Assembly: GCF_030486405.1 (NCBI RefSeq)
Contig: NZ_CP129613.1
Location: 2,046,001 to 2,110,000 of the forward strand
Reading direction: 5' to 3'
Origin: Mycolicibacterium sp. HK-90
Lineage (GTDB): Bacteria > Actinomycetota > Actinomycetes > Mycobacteriales > Mycobacteriaceae
Length of the DNA: 64,000 nucleotides
How positions within the stretch are numbered: position 1 is the stretch's first letter; the number at the start of each line of letters is the position of its first letter. Under the pieces are notes generated by a model. The model ran no database searches. It was not told the DNA's origin and worked only from the letters and a program-made list of their open reading frames with translations. This document shows positions 26,592 through 34,317 of the stretch, in pieces. A program made the position numbers and the translations under genes.

Positions 26592-26921
26592 AAACTCCGT
26601 TTCCGCACCGTCGGCTCAACGCGCCGAAGGCTCAATGGGCACAGTCACGCCCCAATGCGTGAAAAGTATTGCCAGAACATGCAATTGATCACGTCCGCAG
26701 CACTCGTGCGGGGGCCATGCTCGGCGTCGTCCCGAACTCTACCCTTACGGGAGGGTTGTGTTTCAAATCGATAGGCGCGGATGTGCTCGATGCCACACCG
26801 CCGTCAGGCGTCGTTGGTGGGCTGGAAGTCTGATATCGCCGGTGATATCGCCTTTCAAACTCACACCCCGCCTCCGGAGCTGCGACGGAAGTGGCGCCTG
26901 TGACAGCCGGCTCCAGCCGCG
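26592..26921. other. Intergenic region upstream of sulP
   Basis: These 330 bases contain no convincing gene. They hold the MerR-type promoter at 26736-26766, and near 26830-26855 a short direct repeat of GATATCGCC spaced by three bases, whose GATATC halves are themselves palindromic. Confidence 0.6.
26736..26766 (-). promoter_or_regulatory. MerR-type promoter with 19-bp spacer for sulP-merR
   Basis: On the minus strand: -35 TTGAAA (26761-26766), 19 bases, then -10 TAGAGT (26736-26741). Within and slightly beyond the spacer lies the inverted repeat ACCCT-N6-AGGGT (26741-26756). An overlong 19-bp spacer containing a dyad is the hallmark of promoters activated by MerR proteins through DNA untwisting. 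The leader to the sulP ATG would be about 140 bases. Confidence 0.6.
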
Positions 26922-28418
26922 TCAGTCCTCGACCCCATACTCGTCGAACCAGTAGGCGAGTTTGCCTCGACGGCTCACCGCGCGCAGGCGCGCCTCGGTC
27001 GCGGTCCGCGTCTTGCTGGTGGTCACGATGAGCAGTTCGTCGCCGACGGCGATGCGGGTGTCCGGCAGCGGCACGAAGGTGCGTCCTTTGCGGATGATCA
27101 GCGTGATGACGGCCGGGTCGGGCAGTCGCAGTTCCAGGATCGTGACGTTGTGCAACCGCGAATGCGGCTGCACCGTCATGGTCAGCAGCTCGGCGTCGAG
27201 CACGTCCAGCGGGGCGGCCTCGACCTGAATCTCGCGGGTGATGTCGCGAGTGATCAGCCCGAGTGCATTGGCGACGAACCGGATGCTGGGCGCCTGCACC
27301 AGGGTGAAGATCACCACGAGGACGAACACGATGTTGAGCAACCGGTAGCTGTCCGGCACCCCGGCGACGATCGGAAATGTGGCCAGCACGATCGGCACCG
27401 CACCGCGCAACCCCGACCACGACAGGAAGAGCTGTTCGCGCAACGGAATGCGGAACCCGGCCAACGACAGCAGCACCGACACCGGCCGGGCGATCAGCAG
27501 CAGCACCAGGCCGATGACGATCGCCGGGATGATGTCCCCGCCGAGATCGTGCGGGTTGACCAGCAGGCCGAGCAGGACGAACAGCACGATCTGCGCCAGC
27601 CAGCCCACGCCTTCGGCGAACGATCGAGTTGCCGACCGGTGCGGCAGGCCCGAGTTGGCCAGCACCACCGCGGAGAGATAGGCGGCGATGAAGCCGCTGG
27701 CGTGGGCACTGCCGGCGGCGGCGAATGCGATCAGACCGAGACCGAAGGTGGCGATCGGATAGAGGCCCGAGGCCGGCAGCGCGATACGGCGCAACGCAAA
27801 TGCGCCGGCGAACCCAACGCTCACGCCCAGCAGTGCGCCGGTGACCAGCTCGTAGACGAGGTCGGTGACGGCGCCCTCGGGGTGGAACACGAAGGGCACC
27901 ACGCTGAACGTGAGCACGAGGATGACCGCGGGCGCGTCGTTGAAACCGGACTCGGCCTCCAGCAGGCCGGCCAGCCGCCGGGGCAGCGGCAGGATCCGCA
28001 GCACCGAGAACACCGCCGCGGCGTCGGTGGAGGAGACGATGGCGCCGAGCAGCAGCGCGAGTTGCCAGTCCATGCCCAGCAGCAGATGCGCACCGACGGC
28101 GGTGATGGCGGTGCTGATCACCACACCGAGGGTGGCCAGCACCGAGGCCGGCGCGAGCACCCCGCGGATGTCGGAGAAGCGTGTGGTCAGACCGCCTTCG
28201 ACGAGCACCACCGCCAGGGCTGTGGTGCATACGTTGCGGGCCAGTTGGACGTTGTCGAAGTCCAGGCCGATTCCGTCGACGCCCAGCACCATGCCGACCA
28301 GCAGGAAGAACAACAGGCTGGGGAACCCGATCCGGGTGGCCACGCGCGTGCCGATGATGCTCGCCAGCAGCACGATGCCGCCGGTGAGCAAGGTCAGGTA
28401 CAGCTGGCTCAGGCTCAT
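26922..28418 (-). CDS. CPA1-family cation/proton antiporter with C-terminal RCK_C domain
   Basis: A 498-residue protein with 12-13 membrane helices in residues 5-395. Antiporter motifs include LEAESGFNDAPAVI (the conserved Asn-Asp pair in the transport core). The C-terminal ~95 residues (LLTMTVQPHSRLHNVTILELRLP, VGDELLIVTTS) form a TrkA-C/RCK_C ligand-binding domain. Such NhaP/KhaP-type proteins exchange K+ or Na+ for H+ and are gated by nucleotides through the RCK domain. It is divergent from a TrkA/RCK protein gene 80 bases away, suggesting joint potassium handling. Confidence 0.88.
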   Translation of the reverse strand: MSLSQLYLTLLTGGIVLLASIIGTRVATRIGFPSLLFFLLVGMVLGVDGIGLDFDNVQLARNVCTTALAVVLVEGGLTTRFSDIRGVLAPASVLATLGVVISTAITAVGAHLLLGMDWQLALLLGAIVSSTDAAAVFSVLRILPLPRRLAGLLEAESGFNDAPAVILVLTFSVVPFVFHPEGAVTDLVYELVTGALLGVSVGFAGAFALRRIALPASGLYPIATFGLGLIAFAAAGSAHASGFIAAYLSAVVLANSGLPHRSATRSFAEGVGWLAQIVLFVLLGLLVNPHDLGGDIIPAIVIGLVLLLIARPVSVLLSLAGFRIPLREQLFLSWSGLRGAVPIVLATFPIVAGVPDSYRLLNIVFVLVVIFTLVQAPSIRFVANALGLITRDITREIQVEAAPLDVLDAELLTMTVQPHSRLHNVTILELRLPDPAVITLIIRKGRTFVPLPDTRIAVGDELLIVTTSKTRTATEARLRAVSRRGKLAYWFDEYGVED

Positions 28419-28497
28419 CGTGAATTAGTTAATCAGGGCGAAGGGCCGTGAGTGGGACGTGCGGATGGGCGAAAATGTCGGAGTGAGTGGACGCAAG

Positions 28498-29190
28498 ATG
28501 CGAGTCGTGGTCGCCGGGGCAGGCAATGTGGGCCGTTCGGTCGCGCGCGAGTTGCTCGACAACGGCCACAAGGTCTTGCTGATCGAGCGGCTGGACCGGC
28601 GGTACGAGCCGCACACCGTGCCCGGCGCCGACTGGTTGCTGGCCGACGCCTGTGAGCTGTCGGCCATGGAGGAGGCCGGGATCGAGACCAGCGATGTGCT
28701 GATCGCGGCGACCGGTGACGACAAGTCCAATCTGGTGGTCGGCCTGCTGGCCAAGTCGGAATTCGGGGTGCCGCGGGTGGTGGCCCGGATCAACGACATC
28801 CGCAATCAGTGGCTGTTCGGCCAGGACTGGGGGATCGATGTCGCGGTGTCCACGCCCGGTGCCTTGGTGGCCGGTATCGAGGGCGCCATCGACGTCGGAC
28901 ACCTGGTGCGGCTGATGATGCTGCGTGGGGGTCGCGTCGAGCTGACGAAACTCACACTGCCGCACGACAACCCGGTGGTAGGCCAGCGGGTGGACCGGCT
29001 GGATCTGCCCGCCGACACCGCATTGGTCACCGTCGTCCGTGGCGACAAGGTCCGGTTGCCCAAGCCTGATGACGTGCTCGAGGCCGGTGACGAACTGCTG
29101 TTCACCGCCAACCGCACTTCGGAGAGTTCACTGCTGGCCGCAATCCATGGAGGCGAGTTCCTCCGGGAAGTGGTTTCCGAGGAGCCGTGA
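28498..29190 (+). CDS. TrkA/RCK-family potassium uptake regulatory protein
   Basis: About 230 residues from MRVVVAGAGNVGRSVAREL. The N-terminal Rossmann NAD-binding domain has GxGNVG and a terminal acidic residue (LLIERLD); the middle has DVLIAATGDDKSNLVVGLLAK; the C-terminal TrkA-C domain reads LPHDNPVVGQRVDRLDLP and GDELLFTANR. It resembles CeoC/TrkB of mycobacteria. In-frame starts at 28459, 28465 and 28483 (GTG) are possible, but the domain begins at ATG 28498. It probably gates a potassium channel or the divergent antiporter. Confidence 0.88.
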   Translation: MRVVVAGAGNVGRSVARELLDNGHKVLLIERLDRRYEPHTVPGADWLLADACELSAMEEAGIETSDVLIAATGDDKSNLVVGLLAKSEFGVPRVVARINDIRNQWLFGQDWGIDVAVSTPGALVAGIEGAIDVGHLVRLMMLRGGRVELTKLTLPHDNPVVGQRVDRLDLPADTALVTVVRGDKVRLPKPDDVLEAGDELLFTANRTSESSLLAAIHGGEFLREVVSEEP

Positions 29191-29210
29191 CGTGCGGCGT
29201 GCTTGCGTAC

Positions 29211-30461
29211 TCAGTTGGGCGACGGCGGTGATTGTGGTTGGAAGGGTTGGTACCACCACCAGTCGGCGCGTTCCCCGGTCGGCCCGGGACACGGCGGTAC
29301 ATCAGGTGGGGATGCTGTGGGTGGGCGGGCGAGGGATCCACCCTCGAGTGGTGTCCCGGTGCTGTCGGTGACCACGAGCCGGTGGGCGGGTCCGGTGATG
29401 GTGATGCCGCCGCGGTGGTGCAGCCGGTGATGGTAGGGGCAGACCAGCACGAGATTGTCGAGGTCGGTGGGTCCGCCGTCTTCCCAATGCACGATGTGAT
29501 GAGCGTGCAAACCGCGCGAAGCGCCGCAGCCGGGTATCACGCAGAACCGGTCGCGGTGTTCGAGGGCGCGGCGTAGCCTGCGGCTGATTGTGCGGGTGGT
29601 GCGGCCGACGCTGATCGGCTGGCCGTGGCGTTCGAGCCACACCTCGCAGGTGGCGTCGCAGAGCAGGTAGCGACGTTCGTCGTCGGTGAGTACCGGCCCT
29701 AGGTGCAGAGCAGCGACGCGATCGGTGAGATTCAGATGCACGGCGACGGTGGTGTGGTGTCCGTGCGGGCGACGCGCGGCGTCGGCGTCCCAGCCGGCCT
29801 CGACCAGGCTCATGAACGCATCCACAGGGTCGGGGAATGGCGGGACCTGATCCGACGTACCGTCCTCGTGGTCGCGTTTCCAGTCCGCGACCAACGAGTC
29901 GTGATGCGACTGCAGGGCGGCATCGAACTTCGCAGCCTCCAGCCGAGGTAGCCGGATCCGCCACGTGGTGTATTCGTCATCGGGGCCGGGAATTTTGGTG
30001 ATCTCCCGTTGCGGTTCGGGCTTAGGTTCGCGTTCCGGTCGCGGTTCGAGTTTGACGGCGGTGCGTAATTGCCTGACCGTGGCGACGGTGGCCAGTTCGG
30101 CGTAGTGCTCATCGGAGCCGTCGGCGGCGTTCTCGGCGATCACTCCGACCTGATCGAGTGACAACCTGCCTTCCCTCATCCCGTCGGCGCACAGTGGGAA
30201 TTCTTCGAGCCTGCGTGCGACCGCCACCACGGTCTCCGCGTTGCGCGGGTTCACACCGGTTTTCCACGCCACCAACGCCTGAATCGAGCGGGCGCCGGTG
30301 GCGCCGCACAACTCGTCACGATCCAACTCGGCGACGATCTCCACGATCCGACCATCGATCGCGTTGCGCTGACCGCACAGCTGCGACAACTCGGAGAACA
30401 GCACCTCCGTACGCTGTGTGGGGCTCGCCCCAGCAGCGAAAGAAGTTGCGCCCGAAGACAT
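29211..30461 (-). CDS. DUF222 / HNH endonuclease domain protein (13E12-repeat-like)
   Basis: A 416-residue protein starting MSSGATSFAAGAS. The N-terminal DUF222 region (about residues 20-290) is helical; the HNH motif near residue 340 reads CVIPGCGASRGLHAHHIVHWEDGGPTDLDNLVLVCPYHHRLHHRG, with two Cys that could bind zinc and the catalytic His-His. Such proteins are a multicopy family in mycobacteria (13E12 repeat family) and may be mobile or domesticated homing-type nucleases; the function is not established. The Pro/Thr-rich C-terminus is low complexity. Confidence 0.85.
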   Translation of the reverse strand: MSSGATSFAAGASPTQRTEVLFSELSQLCGQRNAIDGRIVEIVAELDRDELCGATGARSIQALVAWKTGVNPRNAETVVAVARRLEEFPLCADGMREGRLSLDQVGVIAENAADGSDEHYAELATVATVRQLRTAVKLEPRPEREPKPEPQREITKIPGPDDEYTTWRIRLPRLEAAKFDAALQSHHDSLVADWKRDHEDGTSDQVPPFPDPVDAFMSLVEAGWDADAARRPHGHHTTVAVHLNLTDRVAALHLGPVLTDDERRYLLCDATCEVWLERHGQPISVGRTTRTISRRLRRALEHRDRFCVIPGCGASRGLHAHHIVHWEDGGPTDLDNLVLVCPYHHRLHHRGGITITGPAHRLVVTDSTGTPLEGGSLARPPTASPPDVPPCPGPTGERADWWWYQPFQPQSPPSPN

Positions 30462-30524
30462 AACACCATCAAAGCAGAGAGGTAGGACAGGTTCTGGGTC
30501 GTGCAACTCGGTGGTCTTAAGCTG

Positions 30525-30812
30525 ATGCCCATGGACGCCGAAGAACCGGAACGCCGGTTGGTGATCAGGGTCAACTCGAACGCCAAGATGTCGCGCGGCA
30601 AGGCCGCGGCGCACGCCGTGCACGCCGCACTCAAGCTGTACGGCATCGAGTACGACCACCCGGTGATCGTGATCGGTGGCAAGCCCGACGAGATCCTGGC
30701 GCAGACGGTGCATGTGCGGGATGCCGGCCGCACCGAGCTGGAGCCCGGCACGCTGACCGCGGGGGCGAGCTGGGAATTCAAGGGCCGCGGCGAACCTGAC
30801 GCACCCGAGTAG
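30525..30812 (+). CDS. PTH2-like (peptidyl-tRNA hydrolase II fold) protein
   Basis: About 95 residues. RRLVIRVNSNAKMSRGKAAAHAVHAALKLYG resembles the PTH2 N-terminal strand and the G-K-x-A-A-x-x-x-H-A helix; VIVIGGKPDEILAQTVHVRDAGRTELEPGTLT continues the fold. True PTH2 enzymes release peptides from peptidyl-tRNA; in bacteria this family is uncommon and often of unknown role. ATG 30525 and ATG 30531 are both possible starts. It lies divergent from the HNH gene and converges with the monooxygenase at 30816. Confidence 0.72.
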   Translation: MPMDAEEPERRLVIRVNSNAKMSRGKAAAHAVHAALKLYGIEYDHPVIVIGGKPDEILAQTVHVRDAGRTELEPGTLTAGASWEFKGRGEPDAPE

Positions 30813-30815
30813 GCG

Positions 30816-32189
30816 CTACCCTGTTGCGGCCGCGTGTTCCTCGCGCCCGGGCAGGGCCAGGCCGAGGTGCTCGCGCAGCGTCGTGCCTTCGTAGTCGGTG
30901 CGGAACACGCCGCGCTCCTGCAGCAGCGGGACGACGCGGTCCACGAACGGGGCGAGACCGTCCGGGGTGACGTGAGGGACCAGGATGAACCCGTCACTGG
31001 CATCGGATTGCACGAGATGATCGATGGATTCGGCGATCGTGGCCGCCGAGCCGACGAAGTTCTGCCGCCCGGTCACCTCGACGATGAGCTCACGGGTGGT
31101 CAGGTTCTCGGCTTCGGCCTTGGCGCGCCACTCGTTGGCGACGGCGACGGGGTCGCGGTGGATCCGTACGCTGGCCCGCCCCTTGGCGATGGTGTTCTCG
31201 CCGACCAAAGGGTCGATCGTGGGCAGCGGCCCGTCCGGGTCGTGATCGGACAGGTCACGGTTCCACAGCTGCTCGAGGAACTTGATTGCGGTGGCCGGGG
31301 ATACCTGGGCCAGACGCACCTCGTGGGCGAGGTCGGCGGCCTCGGCATCGGTGTCGCCGAGCACGAAGGTGGCAGCGGGCAGGATCAGCAATTGGTCATG
31401 ACGACGACCGTGCTTGGCCAGGCGGCCCTTGACGTCGGCATAGAACTTCTGGCCGTCTTCCAGCGTGCCGTACCGCGAGAAGATGGCATCGGCGGCCGCC
31501 GCGGCGAACTCGCGCCCGTGGTCGGAGTCGCCGGCCTGGAAGATCACCGGGCGGCCCTGCGGGCTGCGGGGCACGTTGAACCGGCCACTGATGTCGAAAT
31601 GATCGTTGTGGTAGGCGAATTCGCCGGCGGCCGGATCGGACAGGAACACCCCGCTGGCCTGGTCCGCGACGATCTCGTCACCGCGCCACGAGTCGAACAG
31701 CGTATGGGCGGCGGCCAGGAAACTCTCGGCCCGCTCGTAGCGCTGGTTCTCGGGCAGGAAGCCGCCGCGGCGGAAGTTCTCTCCGGTGAAGGCATCCCAC
31801 GAGGTGACGACGTTCCAAGCGGCCCGGCCTTCGGACAGGTGGTCCAGCGAGGCGAATTGCCGTGCCACCTCATAGGGTTCGTTGAAGGTCGAGTTGATGG
31901 TGCCCGTCAGCCCGAGCCGGTCGGTGACCGCGGCCAGCGCCGCCAGCACGGTGAAGGTGTCCGGGCGTCCCACCACGTCGAGGTCATAGATCTGTCCGCC
32001 CTGTTCGCGCAGCCGGAGTCCCTCGGCCAGGAACATGAAGTCGAACTTGCCGCGTTCGGCGGTCTGCGCGAACCGGACGAACGAGTCGAATTCGATGTGG
32101 CTACCTGATTCTGGATCGCTCCACACCGTCGTGTTGTTGACACCGGGGAAATGCGCGGCTAGGTGAATCTGCTTGACGGGCTTGCTCAT
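30816..32189 (-). CDS. Flavin-dependent monooxygenase, NtaA/SnaA/DszA type
   Basis: A 457-residue luciferase-like (bacterial luciferase fold) oxygenase using FMNH2 supplied by a separate reductase. Landmarks: KQIHLAAHFPGVNNTTVWSDP at the N-terminus, FDFMFLAEGLRLREQ, STFNEPYEVARQFASLDHLSEGRAAWNVVTSWD (flavin region) and VIFQAGDSDHGREFAA. Relatives oxidise chelators, dibenzothiophene sulfone, sulfonates or aryl compounds; the substrate is not evident. It follows a second monooxygenase by 12 bases on the same strand; the two probably act on one sulfur or aromatic compound. Confidence 0.87.
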   Translation of the reverse strand: MSKPVKQIHLAAHFPGVNNTTVWSDPESGSHIEFDSFVRFAQTAERGKFDFMFLAEGLRLREQGGQIYDLDVVGRPDTFTVLAALAAVTDRLGLTGTINSTFNEPYEVARQFASLDHLSEGRAAWNVVTSWDAFTGENFRRGGFLPENQRYERAESFLAAAHTLFDSWRGDEIVADQASGVFLSDPAAGEFAYHNDHFDISGRFNVPRSPQGRPVIFQAGDSDHGREFAAAAADAIFSRYGTLEDGQKFYADVKGRLAKHGRRHDQLLILPAATFVLGDTDAEAADLAHEVRLAQVSPATAIKFLEQLWNRDLSDHDPDGPLPTIDPLVGENTIAKGRASVRIHRDPVAVANEWRAKAEAENLTTRELIVEVTGRQNFVGSAATIAESIDHLVQSDASDGFILVPHVTPDGLAPFVDRVVPLLQERGVFRTDYEGTTLREHLGLALPGREEHAAATG

Positions 32190-32201
32190 GGGCGTGTCCT
32201 G

Positions 32202-33362
32202 TCAGACGGTCGTGTAGCGGTTGGCGGGCCGGGGCAGGCCGAGCAACCCGCGCAGGGTGGACGATTCATAGGCCTCGCGGAACAGGCCGCGCCGCTGCAG
32301 ATCGGGGACGAGTACGTCGGTGATCTGCTCAAGGTCACGGGGCAGGGACGCCGGGCGCAGCCGGAAGCCGGCCGCCCCGGCCTCCTGCCAGGCCTGCAAC
32401 AGGTCGGCCAGCTGTCCCGGTGTGCCGGCGAAAATCTCGGCGTCGCTGCGATATTCGGCCCCGGCCAGCTCATCGAGGCGGTCGCGCCGGGCCGCGGCTG
32501 CCGAGGGCGTGTCGTCGAGAAACACCACCAGGTCGGCGAACACCCGTACCGGCGGGACGTCAGTGGGACGCAGTGCGGCGATGGCGTCGACCAGCGCGGT
32601 GACCTCCGCGCCGCTGTGCGGGGTGACGAAGCCGACGTCGGTGCTTCCCGCGATGAGTTGGTAGGCAGCGTCGACGTGACCGAGCGCGGCGACGACGGGT
32701 TGGCCCTGCGGCGGCCGCGGGGTGATCGAGGGGCCCTTGACGGAGAACGTCGCTCCCTCGAAATCGATGTAATGCAGCTTGTTTCGGTCGATGAACCGCC
32801 CGGTGGCCACGTCGCGGATCTCGGCGTCGTCCTCCCAGCTGTCCCACAGTCGGCGCAACACCTCGACGTAGTCGGTGGCCTCGGAGAACAATTCGGTCGA
32901 AAGGGCCGCACGGTCTTCTGGCAGGTGGCGGCGCCCGAAGTGGGCCGCGGCATCCCGACGGGACGCGACCTGGACCCGCACCCCGGCGCGGCCGGTGCTC
33001 ACGTAGTCCAGGGTGGCGATGGCTTTGGAGGCGTGGAACGGTTCGGTGTGGGTGGTGACGATCGTCGGCACCAGGCCGATGTGGCGGGTACGCGGAGCGA
33101 CACGGGCGGCGATCAGCACGGCGTCGAGGCGCCCGCGCACCCGGTCGGTGCGGTCGTCGGGCCGGAACGGGTGATCGGACTGCAGGGTGAGCCCGTCTTC
33201 GATCGTGACGAAGTCCAACAGGCCGCGTTCGGCCTCGCTCACCAGGTCGGTCCAGTACCGCGGTGTCAACGTGTCGGCGGGGCGGGCCGACGGCTCGCGC
33301 CACGAGGCCGGGTGCCAGCCGGTGCCGTCGAGTGCGACGGCGAGGTGCAGTGGGGTGCCCAT
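32202..33362 (-). CDS. Luciferase-like (LLM class) flavin-dependent oxidoreductase
   Basis: A 386-residue protein with LLM motifs: LHLAVALDGTGWHPASW at the start, LLDFVTIEDGLTLQSD, VPTIVTTHTEPFHASKAIATLDYVSTGRAGVRVQVASRRD and QPVVAALGHVDAAYQLIAGSTDVGFVTP. ATG 33362. It is the first gene of a two-gene unit with the NtaA-type enzyme. The upstream region contains strong palindromes (33402-33429). No reductase gene is present nearby. Confidence 0.87.
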   Translation of the reverse strand: MGTPLHLAVALDGTGWHPASWREPSARPADTLTPRYWTDLVSEAERGLLDFVTIEDGLTLQSDHPFRPDDRTDRVRGRLDAVLIAARVAPRTRHIGLVPTIVTTHTEPFHASKAIATLDYVSTGRAGVRVQVASRRDAAAHFGRRHLPEDRAALSTELFSEATDYVEVLRRLWDSWEDDAEIRDVATGRFIDRNKLHYIDFEGATFSVKGPSITPRPPQGQPVVAALGHVDAAYQLIAGSTDVGFVTPHSGAEVTALVDAIAALRPTDVPPVRVFADLVVFLDDTPSAAAARRDRLDELAGAEYRSDAEIFAGTPGQLADLLQAWQEAGAAGFRLRPASLPRDLEQITDVLVPDLQRRGLFREAYESSTLRGLLGLPRPANRYTTV

Positions 33363-33401
33363 CGACGATTCTCACTTTCAGTCGCGGTCTCTGGCGACAA
33401 C

Positions 33402-33429
33402 GTGAGCTCACACCCGGGTAATCCCGGGC
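33402..33429. promoter_or_regulatory. Palindrome cluster upstream of the monooxygenase pair
   Basis: A perfect 10-bp palindrome GTGAGCTCAC (33402-33411) is followed by CCCGGG-TAAT-CCCGGG (33414-33429), about 40-65 bases upstream of the ATG at 33362. This could be a repressor site plus a leader hairpin. No matching regulator gene lies next to it. Confidence 0.45.
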
Positions 33430-33510
33430 GGGAGCTGTTGCGAGTGTCCAATCCAGTCTGACCTGCTCGAAGTGATCGACGCACGATGATGCGAAACCCA
33501 GCGTTGGACG

Positions 33511-34317
33511 TCAGGATGCCGGCTCGCGGTGGTGATCGCGGTCCCGCAGCCGTCCACGCAGCACCGCGACGAATGGCCGGGGGTCGGCTCGCCCGTCACG
33601 CCGGAACGGCATCGAGTCTCGAGAGGCACCGATCCACTCGGAGCGGGTCATGCCATCGAGAAAGAGTCGGCGCCCGGCCCGCCCGGCCAGCAGATGCAGC
33701 AGCAGCGTGCCGGTGCGGCCATTGCCCTCGCGGAACGGATGGATCTGGTTGTAATCGGCATAGATTCGGGCCAGTCGGTAGGCCAGTGTGCCGTCGTCGA
33801 TCTCGGCGCCTTCGCGGGCCGCCAGGCTGATCTCGGCGTCCAGCACATCCAGGGTGCGGGGAATGCGCGCGCACGATCCGAAGGTGCTGTCACCTTTGCG
33901 CAATTCGACAATGCGGGGCTCGCCTGCCCACGCGTAAACGTCGCCGAACACATGCTGATGCAGCGAGCGGACGTCCAGATCCGTTTCCTGGTTGCGTAGG
34001 TGTACCTGCAGGATCCGGCCCGCGGTCGCCACGAACTCCAGCTGCGCGAGTACCGCGGCGTCGCGCACGCCGAAGTTGTTTCGCAGCACCGACGTTCCCG
34101 GCAGGAAGTACGGCCGGCGCCGCGCAAACACTCGTCGACGTGGCGATGGGGCGGGGGCGGGGAGGTGGCGTCCGAGGTACTCGCCGAACGTCTCTGTGCC
34201 GACGGCCAAACCGGTGAGGGCGTCGATCGCTTCCTGGGTGGGCTGCCAGCCCTCCAGGCGTTCAGCCGCGATGGTCTGGGCCAGCGCGTGACGCGTGGCC
34301 TCGTCGGGCGCGCTCAC
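33511..34317 (-). CDS. Fic-domain protein with N-terminal VbhA-like antitoxin segment
   Basis: A 268-residue protein. Residues 10-50 (ALAQTIAAERLEGWQPTQEAIDAL onward, with an acidic helix) resemble the VbhA antitoxin that inhibits the Fic toxin VbhT, here fused in cis. The Fic core carries H193-PFREGNGR-T-G-T204, so the catalytic His and the anion loop are present but the second Arg of HxFx(D/E)GNGRxxR is Thr. In the inhibitory motif (S/T)xxxE(G/N) the first residue is Ala18 while Glu22-Gly23 are kept. Fic enzymes AMPylate targets. The GTG start overlaps the stop of the nucleotidyltransferase gene (GTGA). Confidence 0.87.
   Translation of the reverse strand: MSAPDEATRHALAQTIAAERLEGWQPTQEAIDALTGLAVGTETFGEYLGRHLPAPAPSPRRRVFARRRPYFLPGTSVLRNNFGVRDAAVLAQLEFVATAGRILQVHLRNQETDLDVRSLHQHVFGDVYAWAGEPRIVELRKGDSTFGSCARIPRTLDVLDAEISLAAREGAEIDDGTLAYRLARIYADYNQIHPFREGNGRTGTLLLHLLAGRAGRRLFLDGMTRSEWIGASRDSMPFRRDGRADPRPFVAVLRGRLRDRDHHREPAS

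Noticed and set aside
25086..26774. Plus-strand open frame of 562 codons opposite sulP
   Set aside because: Antisense shadow of the SulP gene; His/Asp/Gly-rich repetitive composition.
27150..28451. Plus-strand open frame of 433 codons opposite the antiporter gene
   Set aside because: Antisense shadow with Gln/His/Gly-rich composition and no family motif.
33363..33510. Possible S-adenosylmethionine riboswitch upstream of the monooxygenase pair
   Set aside because: Palindromes are present, but the conserved SAM riboswitch core sequences are not recognisable.
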